Source: Liquidambar formosana (lineage: Eukaryota > Streptophyta > Magnoliopsida > Saxifragales > Altingiaceae). From it: DNA of 64,000 nucleotides. A program made the translations under genes and the position numbers. Within the stretch, counting starts at the first letter, position 1, and every line of letters begins with the position of its first letter. Shown piece by piece: positions 50,030 through 63,680 of the stretch. The stretch is taken from NCBI GenBank assembly GCA_039720395.1, contig CM077820.1:16824559-16888558 (forward strand), given 5' to 3'. The notes beneath the pieces were generated by a model. That model was not told the origin of the DNA and ran no database searches. It was given only the letters and a program-made list of their open reading frames with translations.

Positions 50030-50470
50030 GTTTATTACCGTGGGGATTTGAATGGCCACGGTTGTAAAACAAAGAAATGTAGTGGCAAATATCCGTGGGC
50101 AATTTACCACCAAAAGTTTTCCATGGGCAATTACCTACGTTAAGGATGCAAATTACCGTGGGCAATTTGCCACAGCAAGTTTTCCGTGGGCAATTGTTGA
50201 CAGTAAATTACCATGGGGGTTTTGCCACGGTTACAAATTTTCGTGGGCAATTATCAATGGTAATTTCCGTGGGCAATTTACCATAGAATGTTTTCCGTGG
50301 GTAATTACTAACGGTAAATTACCATGGGAATTTTGCCACGGTTATAAATTTCCGTGGGTATAGTCTTTGCCCATGGTGGCAATGCCCACGAATTGCCCAC
50401 GGTTTGCTTTACCGTGTGCAATGACTTTTGCCCACGGAAATTGGGCCTTTAGCCACGGTAATGGGCCGTG
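50030..50470. repeat. CACTA right subterminal repeats (CCGTGGGCAATT)
   Basis: At least ten copies of CCGTGGGCAATT or a close variant, separated by variable spacers, with inverted versions (TTGCCCACGG, GCCACGGT) towards the end. The arrangement is irregular in spacing, as expected for CACTA subterminal arrays. Confidence 0.75.
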
Positions 50471-50475
50471 GGAGT

Positions 50476-50513
<38 letters not shown>

Positions 50514-51550
50514 TAGTGATAGGAGTGCGAATCCTCCTATGAATGAGCATGAACAAAACTAACAAATCCATCTCCAAATGAATATGACTGACTTGCAATT
50601 AGTGAGCCATTAATTTTAAAAACAAATCAAGGAGTAGATAATTATGAAATAATATTGCTGCCAAGCTATTAGGCAAGGACTCATCTTGGCTTGGAATGAA
50701 AGGTATTTGTTGAAAAATTATCACATCTCACATTGCCCAAATATTGGGTTTCATAGGACTTCATACACCTCTTTGGACCCTCCGGATAATAACTTAAGCT
50801 TTTAGATTGAAAACTTAATATAGTATTATAGCACAATGTTTTTGGACCTAATCTTGCAATTTGCTAAATCAAATAATAATCCTACTAGACTATTTTTAGA
50901 ATAGTGTCAAACTTGATCGATCTACTTAGTAAAAGTTTGACATTCAAGTTATGCAACACTTTTTTTAATATATATATTTTGGCCAACGGGGATTTTAAAG
51001 AGCTTCAGCTTAATTAATCTCCTTAATACAGTTTAAGCTATTGCCCACTCCCATTGCCCATTGCCTATCGATTCAACTAATAACTCAATCTAACCTAAGA
51101 GAAAATGACAAGTCAAACCTAAGATCTTTGATTTCTTAAGGCTTAAGTCTTAAAAATCACTTATTCATGTCCCTTTGGGTCATCTCACACCTTTTAAGAA
51201 AGTAAATGCGTACATCGACTCATAGTTCAATTATACATTCACTATTCTCATACTTCAATTACATCCCCCCCCCCCCCCCACCCCCAACCCCCCTCTTTTT
51301 CTTTCTCTGAAAACCAGATATATTCACATAGCATTTTTAGCTACTTTGAATTTGCCTTCTACTTAAATTTCCTTGATTATGAATATTCATTGGAATTAAT
51401 TGTTATCTAAAATTTTCACAAATTTGCAAATGTAGCAATTTTTTTTTTCTAATTAAAAAGTGTTTGAAGAAATGGCTAATTCTTCAAGAAAAATCTTACA
51501 CTTTTCTTGCAAAAATTTGAAAAATCTAAAAGAAAGTTTCATTATAAAAT

Positions 51551-51947
51551 ACATGGAGAGGGTTCCATTGACACTTGGTGTAAAACTTTTTACACTTACA
51601 CCTATTAATATCTTTTTAAAGAAATCATATTTAGCCAATCTAACCGTTGGATTACATATCCCTATTATGCACGTCATGCATGCCAAATTTCAAATTAATC
51701 GGATTTTGGGAAGTGTTTAATCTATAAACTTACATTTTTTTTTAATAAATAGAACTTTAATTTCGAGCACTTTATGGATGACATAGCTCCTAATCTCCGA
51801 TAAACTTGAAATTTGACATGCATGACCTGCATAACAAAAATATGTAAGCCAACGATTGGATTGGCAAAATATGATTTCTATAGAAAGATATTGACGGGTT
51901 TAAGTGTAAAAAGTTTTACATTAGGTGTCAACGGAATCCTTCCCAAA
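51551..51947. mobile_element. MITE with TTCC(A/G)TTGACAC inverted ends
   Basis: Left GGGTTCCATTGACACTTGG and right, reverse-complemented, GGGAAGGATTCCGTTGACACC; inside these, GTGTAAAACTTTTTACACTT pairs with AAGTGTAAAAAGTTTTACAT. About 397 bp, no coding capacity. The target duplication is not clear. Confidence 0.6.
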
Positions 51948-51966
51948 ATATATATATTATATATAG

Positions 51967-52350
51967 GGGAGGGATCTGTTTACACCCGGTATAAAACTTT
52001 TTAGTCTTACACCCCTCAATAAAATTTTGTAGGATTGATATCTAACAAAACCAACCGTTAGATTGGATATTGCTCTCATGGAGATCATGCACACCAAATT
52101 TCACATTGACTGGAAATTAGGAACTATTCCATTGATAAAGCGGCCTAAATTATAGTTTTATTTGCAAAAAGCAAAGTGAGTTTATTGATGAGATGCTTAT
52201 GATTATCTGATCAGTATGAAATTTGATGTGTATGATCCCCATTAGAGCAATATCCAATCCAACGGTTAATTTTGTTAAATATACTACAAAAAGTTTTTGA
52301 GGGGTGTAAAGCTAAAAATTTTTACAATAGATGTAAACGGATCCCTCCCC
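51967..52350. mobile_element. MITE with GGGGAGGGATC ends
   Basis: Inverted ends GGGGAGGGATCTGTTTACACC (abbreviated: GGGGAGGGATC) and ..GTAAACGGATCCCTCCCC. Related in layout to the neighbour at 51551. A truncated copy is at about 24960-25245. AT-rich flanks hide the target duplication. No coding capacity. Confidence 0.65.
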
Positions 52351-52362
52351 ATATATATATAT

Positions 52363-52408
<46 letters not shown>

Positions 52409-52503
52409 AAATTACGAGATCAAAAGTTTGGAAAATGAACTCAAGTGGATGAGATCTTAGAATTTATGCCTTAAGAAGTTGGAGGTTTTAAGTTTGCCCC
52501 AAT

Positions 52504-53503
52504 TAGGCCTCGCAATTGGGTGGTTTTGGGCGGGTTTAGATGGGTTTAATTAAAATGTCACCCAAACCCAACCCAACCCATTTATGTGAAAAACCCATTT
52601 AAGCAAAACCTAAACTCACCTATTTATTGCAAGAAAAAACCCAACCCAACCCAACCTAATAGTTTTAGGTGATGTTTGGCTACTTTGTCTAGCTTTCATC
52701 CCTTTCCCTTTCCATTTGGCAACAACTTCAAAAATCCAACTCCATTTCTTCCCTTTTATTATAAAGGCCCTTCTCTCTTTCTCTTTCCCTCTCCCTTTTC
52801 TTGCTTTCTTAGTACCCTTTCTCTTCTATGGCTCTCCTTCTAATACCCATTTCAATAGTTTTTATCATCCTTGCTTAAAACCTATATCAACAGCTCTGAT
52901 TTAAGCTCACATTGGGCCCATGTCCATAGCCAATTGTTAGAAACCTTTACGACATAAAACCAACCATTTGCCAACCATCTGCCAACTTATGACTTCCTCC
53001 TCCCCATCAATTCATCTCCGTCGTAGGTGCTCATCTCCGATAACAGCAAGGGAGGCATTTCAGCGACGACATCATTGGATTATTTGATGGCGGCAACCGA
53101 TTCTAGCTTGATCAAGGTCGATGTGGTGACAGAGGTGGAGCTGAAGGATAATGGGTTCAGGAGCACGAGAAGGATGAAGCTGGTTTGAAGGAGACGAGCG
53201 ATAGCATAACAGGCAAGCTATGGTGTTAAAGAAGATGAGCGGTGGTGGAGTTCAATTGAAAAGCTTGAGAGAATTGAACATGTGATTGTGCGAAGGGTGA
53301 AGGAGAGAGCTAAACATCAGATCTTTGATTGGGTTTATTTCACACCCAACAATTTTTATGTAAACCCGATTAGACCGAATTATTAATTGGGTTCCTTTTG
53401 GGTACCCATTTACCACCCAATTAATAAAATTATTTGTACACACCCATTTAACTTGGGCGGGTTTGGGTGGGTTCGTGGGTTTGGGCATAAATTGCCAGCC
53501 CTA
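52504..53503. mobile_element. Non-autonomous hAT element (1000 bp)
   Basis: Left end TAGGCCTCGCAATTG, right end CAATTG-like TAAATTGCCAGCCCTA. Flanked by GCCCCAAT (52496-52503) and GCTCCAAT (53504-53511), an 8-bp duplication with one mismatch. Subterminal DNA is rich in GGGTTTGGGTGGG / CCCAACCCAACCC. The paralogous copy 3 site at about 39.56 kb is uninterrupted. The interior (52.7-53.25 kb) has no recognised gene. Confidence 0.8.
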
Positions 53504-53849
53504 GCTCCAATTGACTTTATCCCAATTATTAATGCTTAATTGATACAAAGTAGATAGTTACTTTATTTGTTTCCGTATCCAAATATTAGTTGGAGGCAAA
53601 ATATATATAGACTCTAGAATCTAGATACCCTTTTCATATGAAAAATAAAAAATCAGAAAATTATAAGTTTACATTTGCAATATATTGTAAGACAATACTT
53701 GCCTACAAATTCCATTCATTTTTTGACACTTGTCATAAATAATTGATAAAAATGAATTTAAAAATATGAATAAGTGAATACACAGTCACCTATACGCATG
53801 TGAGTTCATATAAATCCATACAATTAGTCTTTTCTCAATTATTTATTGG

Positions 53850-54155
53850 TCATTTGGTGACAAGTCCTGTTTTCAAGACTTGTATAGGTGCAAGTCTCCT
53901 TTCGTAAACTAGTTAAGACTCAAGTCCTCTTTATGATAACAGGACAAAAATGCTCCTATCACTATTAACACTTTCCATTTTAAATTTAGAGAAATAAATT
54001 CACCATAATACTTGGAGAGTATTTTGCCCCAAAATCTTTGAAAATCATGTTCCTCGTATCCGAAGATTCTGTAATTGAAAATTACACATACTTTATGTTA
54101 TTGTTTTAAATTTCAGATTTTTGTGTTTGTTTTTGGAAAATTATAGTAAGTTGTT

Positions 54156-54186
<31 letters not shown>

Positions 54187-54480
54187 GGTTTAACTGTTTC
54201 AAATAACTTTGAAATTCAAAAAAGTTCACAAAACTTACATGTACTTTGTGTAACTGTTTTAATTTTTTTTTTTAAATCTCGAATGTATTTTATTGTTTAA
54301 GCAGAAATTCTTTTTTGGATTATTCAAAATAGTTACACTTGGGTTTGGAAAATTGTAATAAATTTTTTTTATTTGTTTTTGATTTATTTTATTATTTTTT
54401 TTGTGTGTAACTATTTTAAATAACTTAAAGTTTCAAAAATGTGCATAAAAGTTATATATACTTTGTGTAATGATAGCTAC
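53850..54480. mobile_element. Partial Mutator-like element, GTTACA family
   Basis: GGTCATTTGGTGACAAGTCC followed by AAGACTTGTATAGGTGCAAG resembles the left end at 32410 (GGGGCATTTGGGCTCAAGTC, then AAGACTTGTGCACGCTCAAG). Downstream are TGTGTAACTGTTTTAA, ATAGTTACACTTGG and GTGTAACTATTTTAA. No right end or target duplication was found, so it is truncated or rearranged. Confidence 0.5.
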
Positions 54481-54940
54481 ATGTAAATTGGAAATTACTG
54501 GTAAAAATAAAGTATTCTCGACTTTTCGTGTGGTAAAAACGAAAGAAAATAAAAACAAATCGCCATAGTTGTACCATATTTGAATATAGTATTAAATCTG
54601 CAAAAATCAAGTAATTGCGTTCTTTAAAAATAGAAGAAAATAAAGGGAAATGACCATAATTATATTGTGTCCGAATATAGTATCAAATCTGCAAAAATCA
54701 AGTAATCTTATGTGTTAAAAATGGAAGAAAATAAAAAATTCAAATTTTGTATGCAAATATGATATCAAATTTGTTATGACGATTAAATAGTCATTAATTA
54801 AAAAACGAAAGTGATATTTCATTCAATTCACCACCGTTTTTTTAATTTATGAACTTGAGACAATACAAGTTTTCCTTGAGTACTAATCCCTTCGGAAGTC
54901 TTTTAAAATGTATTCCTTACTAATTTCCTCATTTTTTTTA
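54481..54940. other. AT-rich spacer with short direct repeats
   Basis: Imperfect repeats of the type TCTGCAAAAATCAAGTAAT (about 54597 and 54686) and GAAGAAAATAAA. No gene recognised. Confidence 0.45.
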
Positions 54941-54992
54941 TTTAGATAAGTGGTAGTATACGAGGGAAGATTGGGAGGGGTTTTCTTCCGTA

Positions 54993-54998
54993 CACGTG
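54993..54998 (+). promoter_or_regulatory. G-box upstream of the 55.1-kb F-box copy
   Basis: CACGTG in ACACGTGTGGGGCAAGTATT, 132 bases before the ATG at 55130; conserved with 41435-41440. Confidence 0.35.
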
Positions 54999-55438
54999 TG
55001 GGGCAAGTATTTCCTAACATTATCATTACTCCACATGATTTTGGCCCCAAGGACCAAAACATGCCTTCTTGCAGTGCTAGCTCCAACCCAATTTCCATCA
55101 AGGGAAGCCGAACATTTTCAGCCAATTCAATGTCTCTCCAAACATCATCTTCCGACGTGATCGCCGCCAACGATGACCTCTTATCGAAAATCCTTCATCG
55201 TCTGCCCATCAAATCCATCCTCCAATTCAAATCCGTATCCAAACATTGGCTCTCTCTCATCTCCGATCCCCACTTCTCTCGTCGCCGCCTGAACCTTAAC
55301 CCTAACCCCGTCGCCGGCCTTTTCTTGAGCCCATGGGGGACGGACTACTACGTCGAACGCACATTCGAATTCGTTCCTCTTGGGGACGACGAATTTGGTC
55401 CCTCACGCTTTAGATCTCTCACTTTTCTCGACGATAAG

Positions 55439-56024
55439 CAGGGCCGGCGGGCAAGGCGGCCGCCTAGGGCCCCACATTTTGGCTAAAAAATGAGGGCCCC
55501 ATTTTGGGATTAACCCTTGTAATTGGCTGAATTTTTATTTATTTTTTAAATAAAACTGTTATTGCAACCCCTTAATTTTATTTGCACACCCCACTAATTT
55601 TTATTTATCAATGTTTTACCAAAAATATAGAAGGTTTTTATAAAAATTTGTTACGTAATCCACTGGAAAACATTATTGTGAACAACTTTGTAGAATAAAG
55701 TTTTTCCAAAAAAAATTCTCGTTTAAGTGGAATTTTTTTATAATTTACCATCTATATTTAATTTTTTGCCAAAAAGTCCACTTAAACAAAAGATTTTAGA
55801 AAAACTTTATTATGCAAAGTTGTTCAAAATGATGTTTTCTAGTAGATTACATGGTTAATTTTCTTTAAAAACCTTTCATATTTTTTTAAAATCTTAAGAA
55901 ATTAAAACCAGTGGGATGTGCAAACAAACTTTATGTTGGTACTAGGAAAAAAAAAAAAAAAAGGTATGAAGGGCCCCATTTTAAGAGTTCGCCTAGGGCC
56001 CCAAAAAACTCAGAACCGGCCCTG
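55439..56024. mobile_element. hAT element inserted in the F-box coding region (586 bp)
   Basis: Ends CAGGGCCGG and CCGGCCCTG, with the 8-bp target duplication ACGATAAG on both sides (55431-55438 and 56025-56032). Subterminal CGCCTAGGGCCCCA occurs at both ends in direct orientation. It carries a nested foldback MITE and no transposase. Confidence 0.9.
55553..55945. mobile_element. Foldback MITE nested in the hAT element
   Basis: Left ACTGTTATTGCAACCCC..TTTGCACACCCCACT, right AGTGGGATGTGCAAACA..ATGTTGGTAC, with family cores GAAAACATTATTGTGAACAA and TTGTTCAAAATGATGTTTTC as inverted arms. It is the seventh copy of the family in the window. Confidence 0.65.
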
Positions 56025-56956
56025 ACGATAAGTCGGCTATTCCGATTTCTCAGTCTTGCAATGGTTTATTGCTAATTTGTGGCTATCGAGAGGGTAAGCA
56101 TGAATTATATGTGTTTAATCCTACCACTATGCAATTTTCTCATCTTCCCGATCTGCTTCCCGAATTCGATGACCGTGAAAGGGCTAGTGTCATGGGTTTC
56201 AATTTAGCTTTTGATCCGTCGAAATCTCCTCATTACAAAGTTGTCTGTGTTCGACCTCGTGATTCATCGTTCAGTCATTACCGGATCGACATCTATTCAT
56301 CCGAAACGGGTTCTTGGCGGGTCTCTGCCAATCCTTCCATTGAACAAGTTATTCCTAGATTCAATCATATTAGATTCAGTGATGGGGTTTTTTGGAATGG
56401 TTCCATTCATTGGATAGGACCTTTTAGGAGGCCTTACTTGCGTTTCGACGTCGAGCAAGAGCGGCTTCAAGAAATGCCGATGCCCCCAATTCGTGATGGG
56501 TTGAAGGATCAATATATGGACCGTCACGTATTCGGGTGAACGAGACCATTTGCATCTTGTTGAGATCTACGGTTGTACGATGACGCATTTTGATGTTGAT
56601 GAGATGGAGAGGGACTACTCGAGGTGGTTTGTGAAGTATCGTGTCGACCTTGATACTGTCACGACTCTATTTCCTGAGATGATTGTGAGCTATCATGAGT
56701 TCCCGGATTTGCGGTGCGATGAATTTCATGTGCTCTGTGTTGTTCGGGGAGAAACAGAGGAAGAGTCGTATATGGTGCTGCACATTCATGATAAGCTCAT
56801 ACCGTCATACGTTACAATCTCAAGGACAAGACTTGCAAGAAACTTTATGATTTGGCTCCCATTGATGTTGATAAACACTGCCTTATGTATACGGAAACTT
56901 TAAATTTCGGATGGTTTAAGGCTTATCAATATATTGAAAGTCTTTCTTGTGTTTGA

Positions 56957-57945
56957 AGCAAATTTTGTTGTAACAGTGAAGTAGAGAAGCATATTCGACA
57001 TGCAATATGTCCCAACGTTGCCGACGATGAGATCTCTGGCCACCTGGTTTAGCCTCTGCTGCTTTGGATGTACAATTAGCTTCAATCTGTAAGAGTTTTC
57101 ATTTCATATTCTCAACTAGAAATTGTAGGCTGTCTAGATCTTTTTATTTTATTTTATTAAATGGATGTGATTTCTCTAAATTCTCTACTATATGCAGTCA
57201 GTTCTTGTTGTATGGTAAGGAGAAGTAGCTCTCGTTATATGGTCGATGTGAGTAATGTCCCCACTTTTGAAGAACAAAATCCTCATTGAAAGTCTTTATT
57301 TGAGGCTTAAAATTAAAGGATTAGGCTATGGGGTTTAATAGTTGGGAGTCAAGTAAAGTGGGATTGTGGGATCAAAAGTATTCTAACAATTCGACTTTAC
57401 TTGATTCTCATTGACCCGTTGTGTCATAGTTACATACAAGTTTTTCTGGGGAGGTTGAGTCTGGTATGCAAAAATGCACATCCACATGTGCACAGGCTCT
57501 GAGCTTTATGTGTGCTTATCAGCTTATGAGAAGGCTGGGGTCAGACGCAACCCGCACCAAGCACCCCGAATCCCCCCCTTTCCTCCTTCCTTCCTTCCTT
57601 CCTTTATTTATTTTATTTTTGGGTAAATTACATACACCTCTTGTAGTCTTGTGTTATCTAATCACCCCTGTCCTTGTCCTTTCTGAAATTACAATGTACT
57701 CCTCTACTTTGGAAAATAATGTACGCCCACCTCCCCTCTGTCAAATAATCATTACAGATCATAACATTTAAGGCTGATATCATGCAAAAATAAACCCAAA
57801 ATACCCACTCTCTCACTCTCTTGCAAGCATCGTGACCACAAGTAAGCATGTATGCTCTCCCTGTAAAAGAAGAATAAAGCTTCTTTTGAGCCCTACTGTT
57901 ACAATCTGAAATGTTACCGTTACTCAATTTTGTATGACCATAGTT
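56957..57945. repeat. Downstream repeat of the 55.1-kb F-box copy
   Basis: Matches the 3' flank of the 41.6-kb gene (ACAGTGAAGTAG..GCTTCAATCTGTAAGAG, GGTAAGGAGAAGTAGCTCTC at 57215 and 42931, AAAATCCTCATTGAAAGTC) and a fragment of the 'tail' (57472-57560). From about 57620 (GGGTAAATTACATACACCTC) it is an unassigned, possibly transposon-derived, sequence. A CTTC microsatellite lies near 57585-57604. Confidence 0.6.
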
Positions 57946-58215
57946 GTGAAGTATCGGGTTAAACTCGATACAGTTCTGACTCAATTTCGTGAGATGATTG
58001 TGAGCTATGATGAGATCCCAGATTTGCGTTGCTATGAATTTCATATACTCTGTATCGAGGAAGAGTCATATATATATATATGGTGCTGCACGTTCATGAT
58101 AAGCTCATACGTTACAATCTTAAGGATAAGACTTGCAAGAAACTTCATGATTTGGCTCCTATTGGTGTTGATAGAGGTTACCTTTTTCATACAGTAACTT
58201 GGGTTTTCGGATGAT
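57946..58215 (+). pseudogene. F-box C-terminal fragment
   Basis: Begins at the equivalent of VVKYRVKLDTVLTQF, then REMIVSYDEIPDLRCYEFHI. It lacks the VVRGET segment and acquires a TA expansion (TCATATATATATATATGG), which shifts the frame before the equivalent of RYNLKDKTCKKLHDLAPI. GGATGATTTACAGC near the end gives a further stop. It corresponds to the 3' end of the 27.5-kb copy, with the kinase module following in both places. Confidence 0.8.
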
Positions 58216-59660
58216 TTACAGCTTATCAATATTTAAGAAATTAGTCTTTGTATTATTTTAGATCATTCTCTTGGAATTTTTTTGTTCAATATTTTCTAAT
58301 GGGTCAATTCAATTCCATTCCATTCCAATTCCTCTGATTCTGACCATGTAAACGCACCCCTAAAGTCTTTCTTTTGTGTTTTTCTAGTAGGATTTCAAGG
58401 TTGTATAGGCTTGCTTGCTGTTATGTCCAAACGATGCCCATGATGGGATCACTGGGCACCTGTTTTAGCCGGTGCTGCTTTGGATGTACAATTAGCTTTA
58501 ATCTATAAGATATTTCATTTCATATTCTCAACTAAAATTGTAGGCTGTATAGATTTGCTAAATGGATTTGATTTCTCTAAATTCTCTACTAAGCAGTCTT
58601 ACTTGTGTGCTGAGGAGAACTCACTCTTGTTATATGATTAATGTCCCAACTTTTGAAGGATATCCTCCTTATATGACGCTTGAGTTCGACTGTTACTAAA
58701 TCTAAATCCCTTAGGCCGCCCATACAAGGTTTCATAGTTATCATAGGCATTAGACTTACCTAATTCATATGGGTTGTGAGATCTTATATGAGTTCAGGTT
58801 TTGGCCCAAGGGCTTCCTCATTATAAAAAAATTCTGAGGTTACGTTTTGGGCTTATTAGATTCAAGTATAGGTGAAATGAGTGAATTATTATTCTTATTA
58901 TTATTTTTTTTCACAATGAGAAGGAAAAAAAAAAAAAAAAAAGTGAAGAAAGATAGGACTAGCTCAGATTCATAAGATCTGATTTTTTAATTGTACACAA
59001 AGTCACGAACACTTATATTTTTCCAATTTGAATCCAAAAGTCAATCAATTAAAAATGGAAGCAACATTTAAAATTGGTAACGATCAGAGATTGATTGATG
59101 TAATTGTTATTGAATTGAGAGATAACCAAAGGTACCAGATGGGTACGCTAGCTCCACAATTAATCTTGGCATTCGTTCAGGTGTTGCTGCAGAGCACGAA
59201 TCTAGCTAGCTGCTAGGCATGGACTCATCTTGGCTTGGGATAAAAGGCATAAGGTCATCTGTGAAAATTCATGCCAAGGCTACGATTTTGCAATCTGGTA
59301 AATCAAATTGTGATCCTAGTGGACCTCTTCTAGAATATATAGTATCGAACTTTAGTTCAAGTCTGCCCTTACAAGAGGCTACAAGTCCACTCAGCTCACA
59401 CTCTTTTAACTGTTCACTATTGTCTAACACATACAAGCTCATCTTGACCTTAACGTATGAAAACACCCGATTATCGAAGAATATTTCTAATCTTTCCACA
59501 TTCTAAGTTATGTACATAATCCAGCCCTTGAGGTAAGTTTTCCGTATGTGATAGACTGAAAGATGACACACCAATGGCCGATAATAACAATGATTATATA
59601 GAAACTGATTTTAAACATTCTAATCCTCTGTGTGTCTAGAGAAGAAACTACCAACTAGAA
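58216..59660. repeat. Spacer of the F-box/kinase module, copy 2
   Basis: Homologous to 28676-30139, in the same order. A stretch at about 59340-59640 has no counterpart in copy 1. Non-coding; frames at 59028-59216 and 59219-59506 have no recognised domain. Confidence 0.7.
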
Positions 59661-62020
<2,360 letters not shown>

Positions 62021-62535
62021 AAACAAAATGTTTTCTTTTATTTCATTATCAAATTAATGACCATAGGAACTATATCAAACTACATTTCTTTTAAAATTTT
62101 ATAATCATTATAATAATGGTAAATAATAGAAAGAAAAACAACTTTTGACAAGATTTTGTAATTTTGGGTCATTATTACTCACATTAAAAATATAAAACTT
62201 ATACAGTGAATACAGTCCCTTTTTCTTCAAGTTGACCTAATGCAAGTTTGCGTAGATTCACTTTCAAAACCTCTATATATGACTCATATTTTACGAAATC
62301 AACTGTTTGATTAGATAGCCTTCTCATACAAGCAATGCATACCAAAAGTCAAGTTAGTCCAAGACTGATTGTAATTCGATCGACTTGTATCTTCTAATCA
62401 TTGACAATCGCTCATTTATGAACATTTATGGATGAAGTAGCTCTTAATTTTTGATCAATTTGATTTTTGGCATGCATGCCCTTTATATGAAGCAGATTTA
62501 ATTCAATAGTTGGTTTTGCAAAATATGAGTCACAG
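62021..62535. other. Intergenic sequence 5' of the kinase
   Basis: The first 100 bp match 33.50-33.62 kb (module flank). About 62190-62530 resembles 63820-64000 (CCAAAAGTCAAG(T/C)TAGTCCAAGA; CAACTGTTTGATTAGATAG against CCACTGTTACATTAGATAG), so an unidentified MITE-like repeat occurs at least twice here. No gene. Confidence 0.45.
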
Positions 62536-63008
62536 TGTAATACCTCAGGATCTCACATCGCCTAGCTAAAAAAAGTTAGTGCACTATATAAGTAGACTTC
62601 GCTCCCCAACTAATATGACGCGTTTTAAAGCCGTGAGGGGTAACCCAAAGCAGACAATATCATGCTAGTGATGAGGGGGGGCATGCATTATAATTCGTAT
62701 CAAAGTTGGACCTGTCTTGCATTGTGTGGGCCAAATTGGGACACACTGTGCACCCATAGTGCATTCAGCCTTGCGGACGTTGGCTTTGGACGATGGCAAT
62801 AGCGTGGTGGATACCATTGACCCCACGAAGATGTGTGGTCTTATGGGGGGATGAATGTACTACCCAAGATCCCACATCGCCTCGCTAGAAAAAGTGACTG
62901 ATATATATGTAGACTTCACTCCCCAACTAGTATGATATTGCGTTTTAAAGCCGTGAAAGTAACCCAAAGCGGAAAATATCATGCTAGTGGTAGGGGCGGG
63001 CCATTACA
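62536..63008 (+). mobile_element. TRIM (terminal-repeat retrotransposon in miniature), 473 bp
   Basis: Two direct repeats of about 155 bp: 62536-62692 (TGTAATACCTCAGGATC..) and 62856-63008 (TGTACTACCCAAGATC..CCATTACA), sharing CCCAACTA.TATGA, GCGTTTTAAAGCCGTGA and AATATCATGCTAGTG. Just after the first repeat TTCGTATCAAAGTTGG resembles the initiator-tRNA-Met primer site (TGGTATCAGAGC). TTATGGGGGGATGAA before the second repeat is a polypurine-like tract. No gag or pol. Flanks CACAG and CACGT only partly match. Confidence 0.7.
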
Positions 63009-63096
63009 CACGTGTAGAGTTTTGGAAGATGATCTTACACAAAGTTGCTTTAGGTAATTAATCTCAAGAAAAAGGGAATGATGGTGAATAATAGTA

Positions 63097-63140
<44 letters not shown>

Positions 63141-63143
<3 letters not shown>

Positions 63144-63273
63144 TTTTACTATGAGGTATTAATCCTAATACCATTAAATTATACCTGATGTGTTAACTAG
63201 CCGTTCAAAAGAATGAATGGTGAGATTGTGGTTACCTTATGCAAGTTACATCAGGTGCATTCTATAGTAAAAG
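63141..63273. mobile_element. Small MITE next to a TA microsatellite
   Basis: Left CTTTTTACTATGAGG and right, reverse-complemented, CTTTTACTATAGAATG form short inverted ends. A (TA)n tract of about 38 bp precedes it (63101-63139). About 130 bp, no coding capacity; family unknown. Confidence 0.4.
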
Positions 63274-63524
63274 TGTAAAAGAACTGATGAATATATATAC
63301 ATATATATACATATATATATCTATATATATATATATATATGGTCTTGATTAGGTCAACATCTGTTGATATAAATTATATCAGCATCATGCATTGGCCTAA
63401 GGGACCTCCTAACCAACTAATGCAAGAGAAACAATCCTCAATGCAAGTGTTGATATAAGTTACATGAATACGTGCTCCCTAATCATCACCCTATATGTAG
63501 ATATATATATATATATACATATAT

Positions 63525-63664
63525 GGTTGATCATGTGCAAGATATCTCTGAATATCCCGTTTGATCATGGTTGTTCATGAATCACATGCGCGCGCGAAGC
63601 GTGTCGCTCATAAACAGCTGTGATCAAACAAGATATCTGGGATATCCCACACATGATTAAAGCT
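63525..63664. mobile_element. Palindromic MITE in a TA microsatellite, copy 2
   Basis: GGTTGATCATGTGCAAGATA..TCCCGTTTGATCATGG pairs with CTGTGATCAAACAAGATATC..CACACATGATTAAAGC. TA repeats lie on both sides. Same family as 11978-12132. Confidence 0.65.
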
Positions 63665-63680
63665 GTATATATATATATAT

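Larger units (their letters stand above)
43771..50518. mobile_element. CACTA (En/Spm) element, 6748 bp, apparently non-autonomous
   Basis: Left end CACTACAAAAAATC, right end (T)n-TTGTAGTG, flanked by the 3-bp duplication ATA (43768-43770 and 50519-50521), all typical of CACTA elements. Both subterminal regions carry many ACCGTGG/CCACGG motifs. The empty site survives in the paralogous block at about 38.41 kb. No TNPD/TNPA-type transposase was recognised in any frame. The interior is intron-like DNA with a probable captured exon at 48970-49054, a GA microsatellite (about 45047-45069), a C/G-rich leader-like stretch (44130-44300) and an unassigned frame at 47049-47246. A 32-bp T run ends it. 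Confidence 0.85.
50522..53830. repeat. Array block X, copy 4
   Basis: Continues block X after the CACTA insertion (GTGCGAATCCTCCTATGAAT, compare 38425) and follows copy 3 to the AAAATCAGAAAATTATAAG end at about 53650. Three further elements sit in it (51551-51947, 51967-52350, 52504-53503). A poly-C run (51266-51279) and TA microsatellites (52350-52406) are present. Confidence 0.65.
55130..56956 (+). pseudogene. F-box protein pseudogene disrupted by a hAT insertion
   Basis: The closest relative of the intact 41.6-kb gene. From MSLQTSSSDVIAANDDLL it runs through the F-box and GLFLSPWGTDYYVERTFEF to LTFLDDK, where a 586-bp hAT element interrupts it (55439-56024). Coding resumes at SAIPISQSCNGLLL and keeps T6 at GATGGGGTTTTTTGG. 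A second lesion at GGATCAATATATGGACCGTC (about +4 bp) shifts the frame after RDGLKD, and an 8-bp insertion near 56806 (CATACCGTCATACG for CATACG) shifts it again before the C terminus, which ends at 56956. An upstream ATG at 55061 would add 23 residues. Loss of the hAT would therefore not restore the gene. Confidence 0.9.

Noticed and set aside
50030..50470. Regular repeats resembling a CRISPR-like or satellite array
   Set aside because: Spacing is irregular, motifs occur in both orientations, and they lie at the end of a CACTA element, where subterminal repeats are expected.
51266..51279. Poly-C run and other homopolymers (648-658, 48517-48528, 50481-50512) as functional signals
   Set aside because: They are isolated low-complexity tracts; lengths are unreliable in assemblies and no structure surrounds them.
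62536..63008. A Cassandra element carrying a 5S RNA promoter
   Set aside because: The size and primer site fit a TRIM, but I could not see the 5S-like A-box and C-box, so the Cassandra name is not used.
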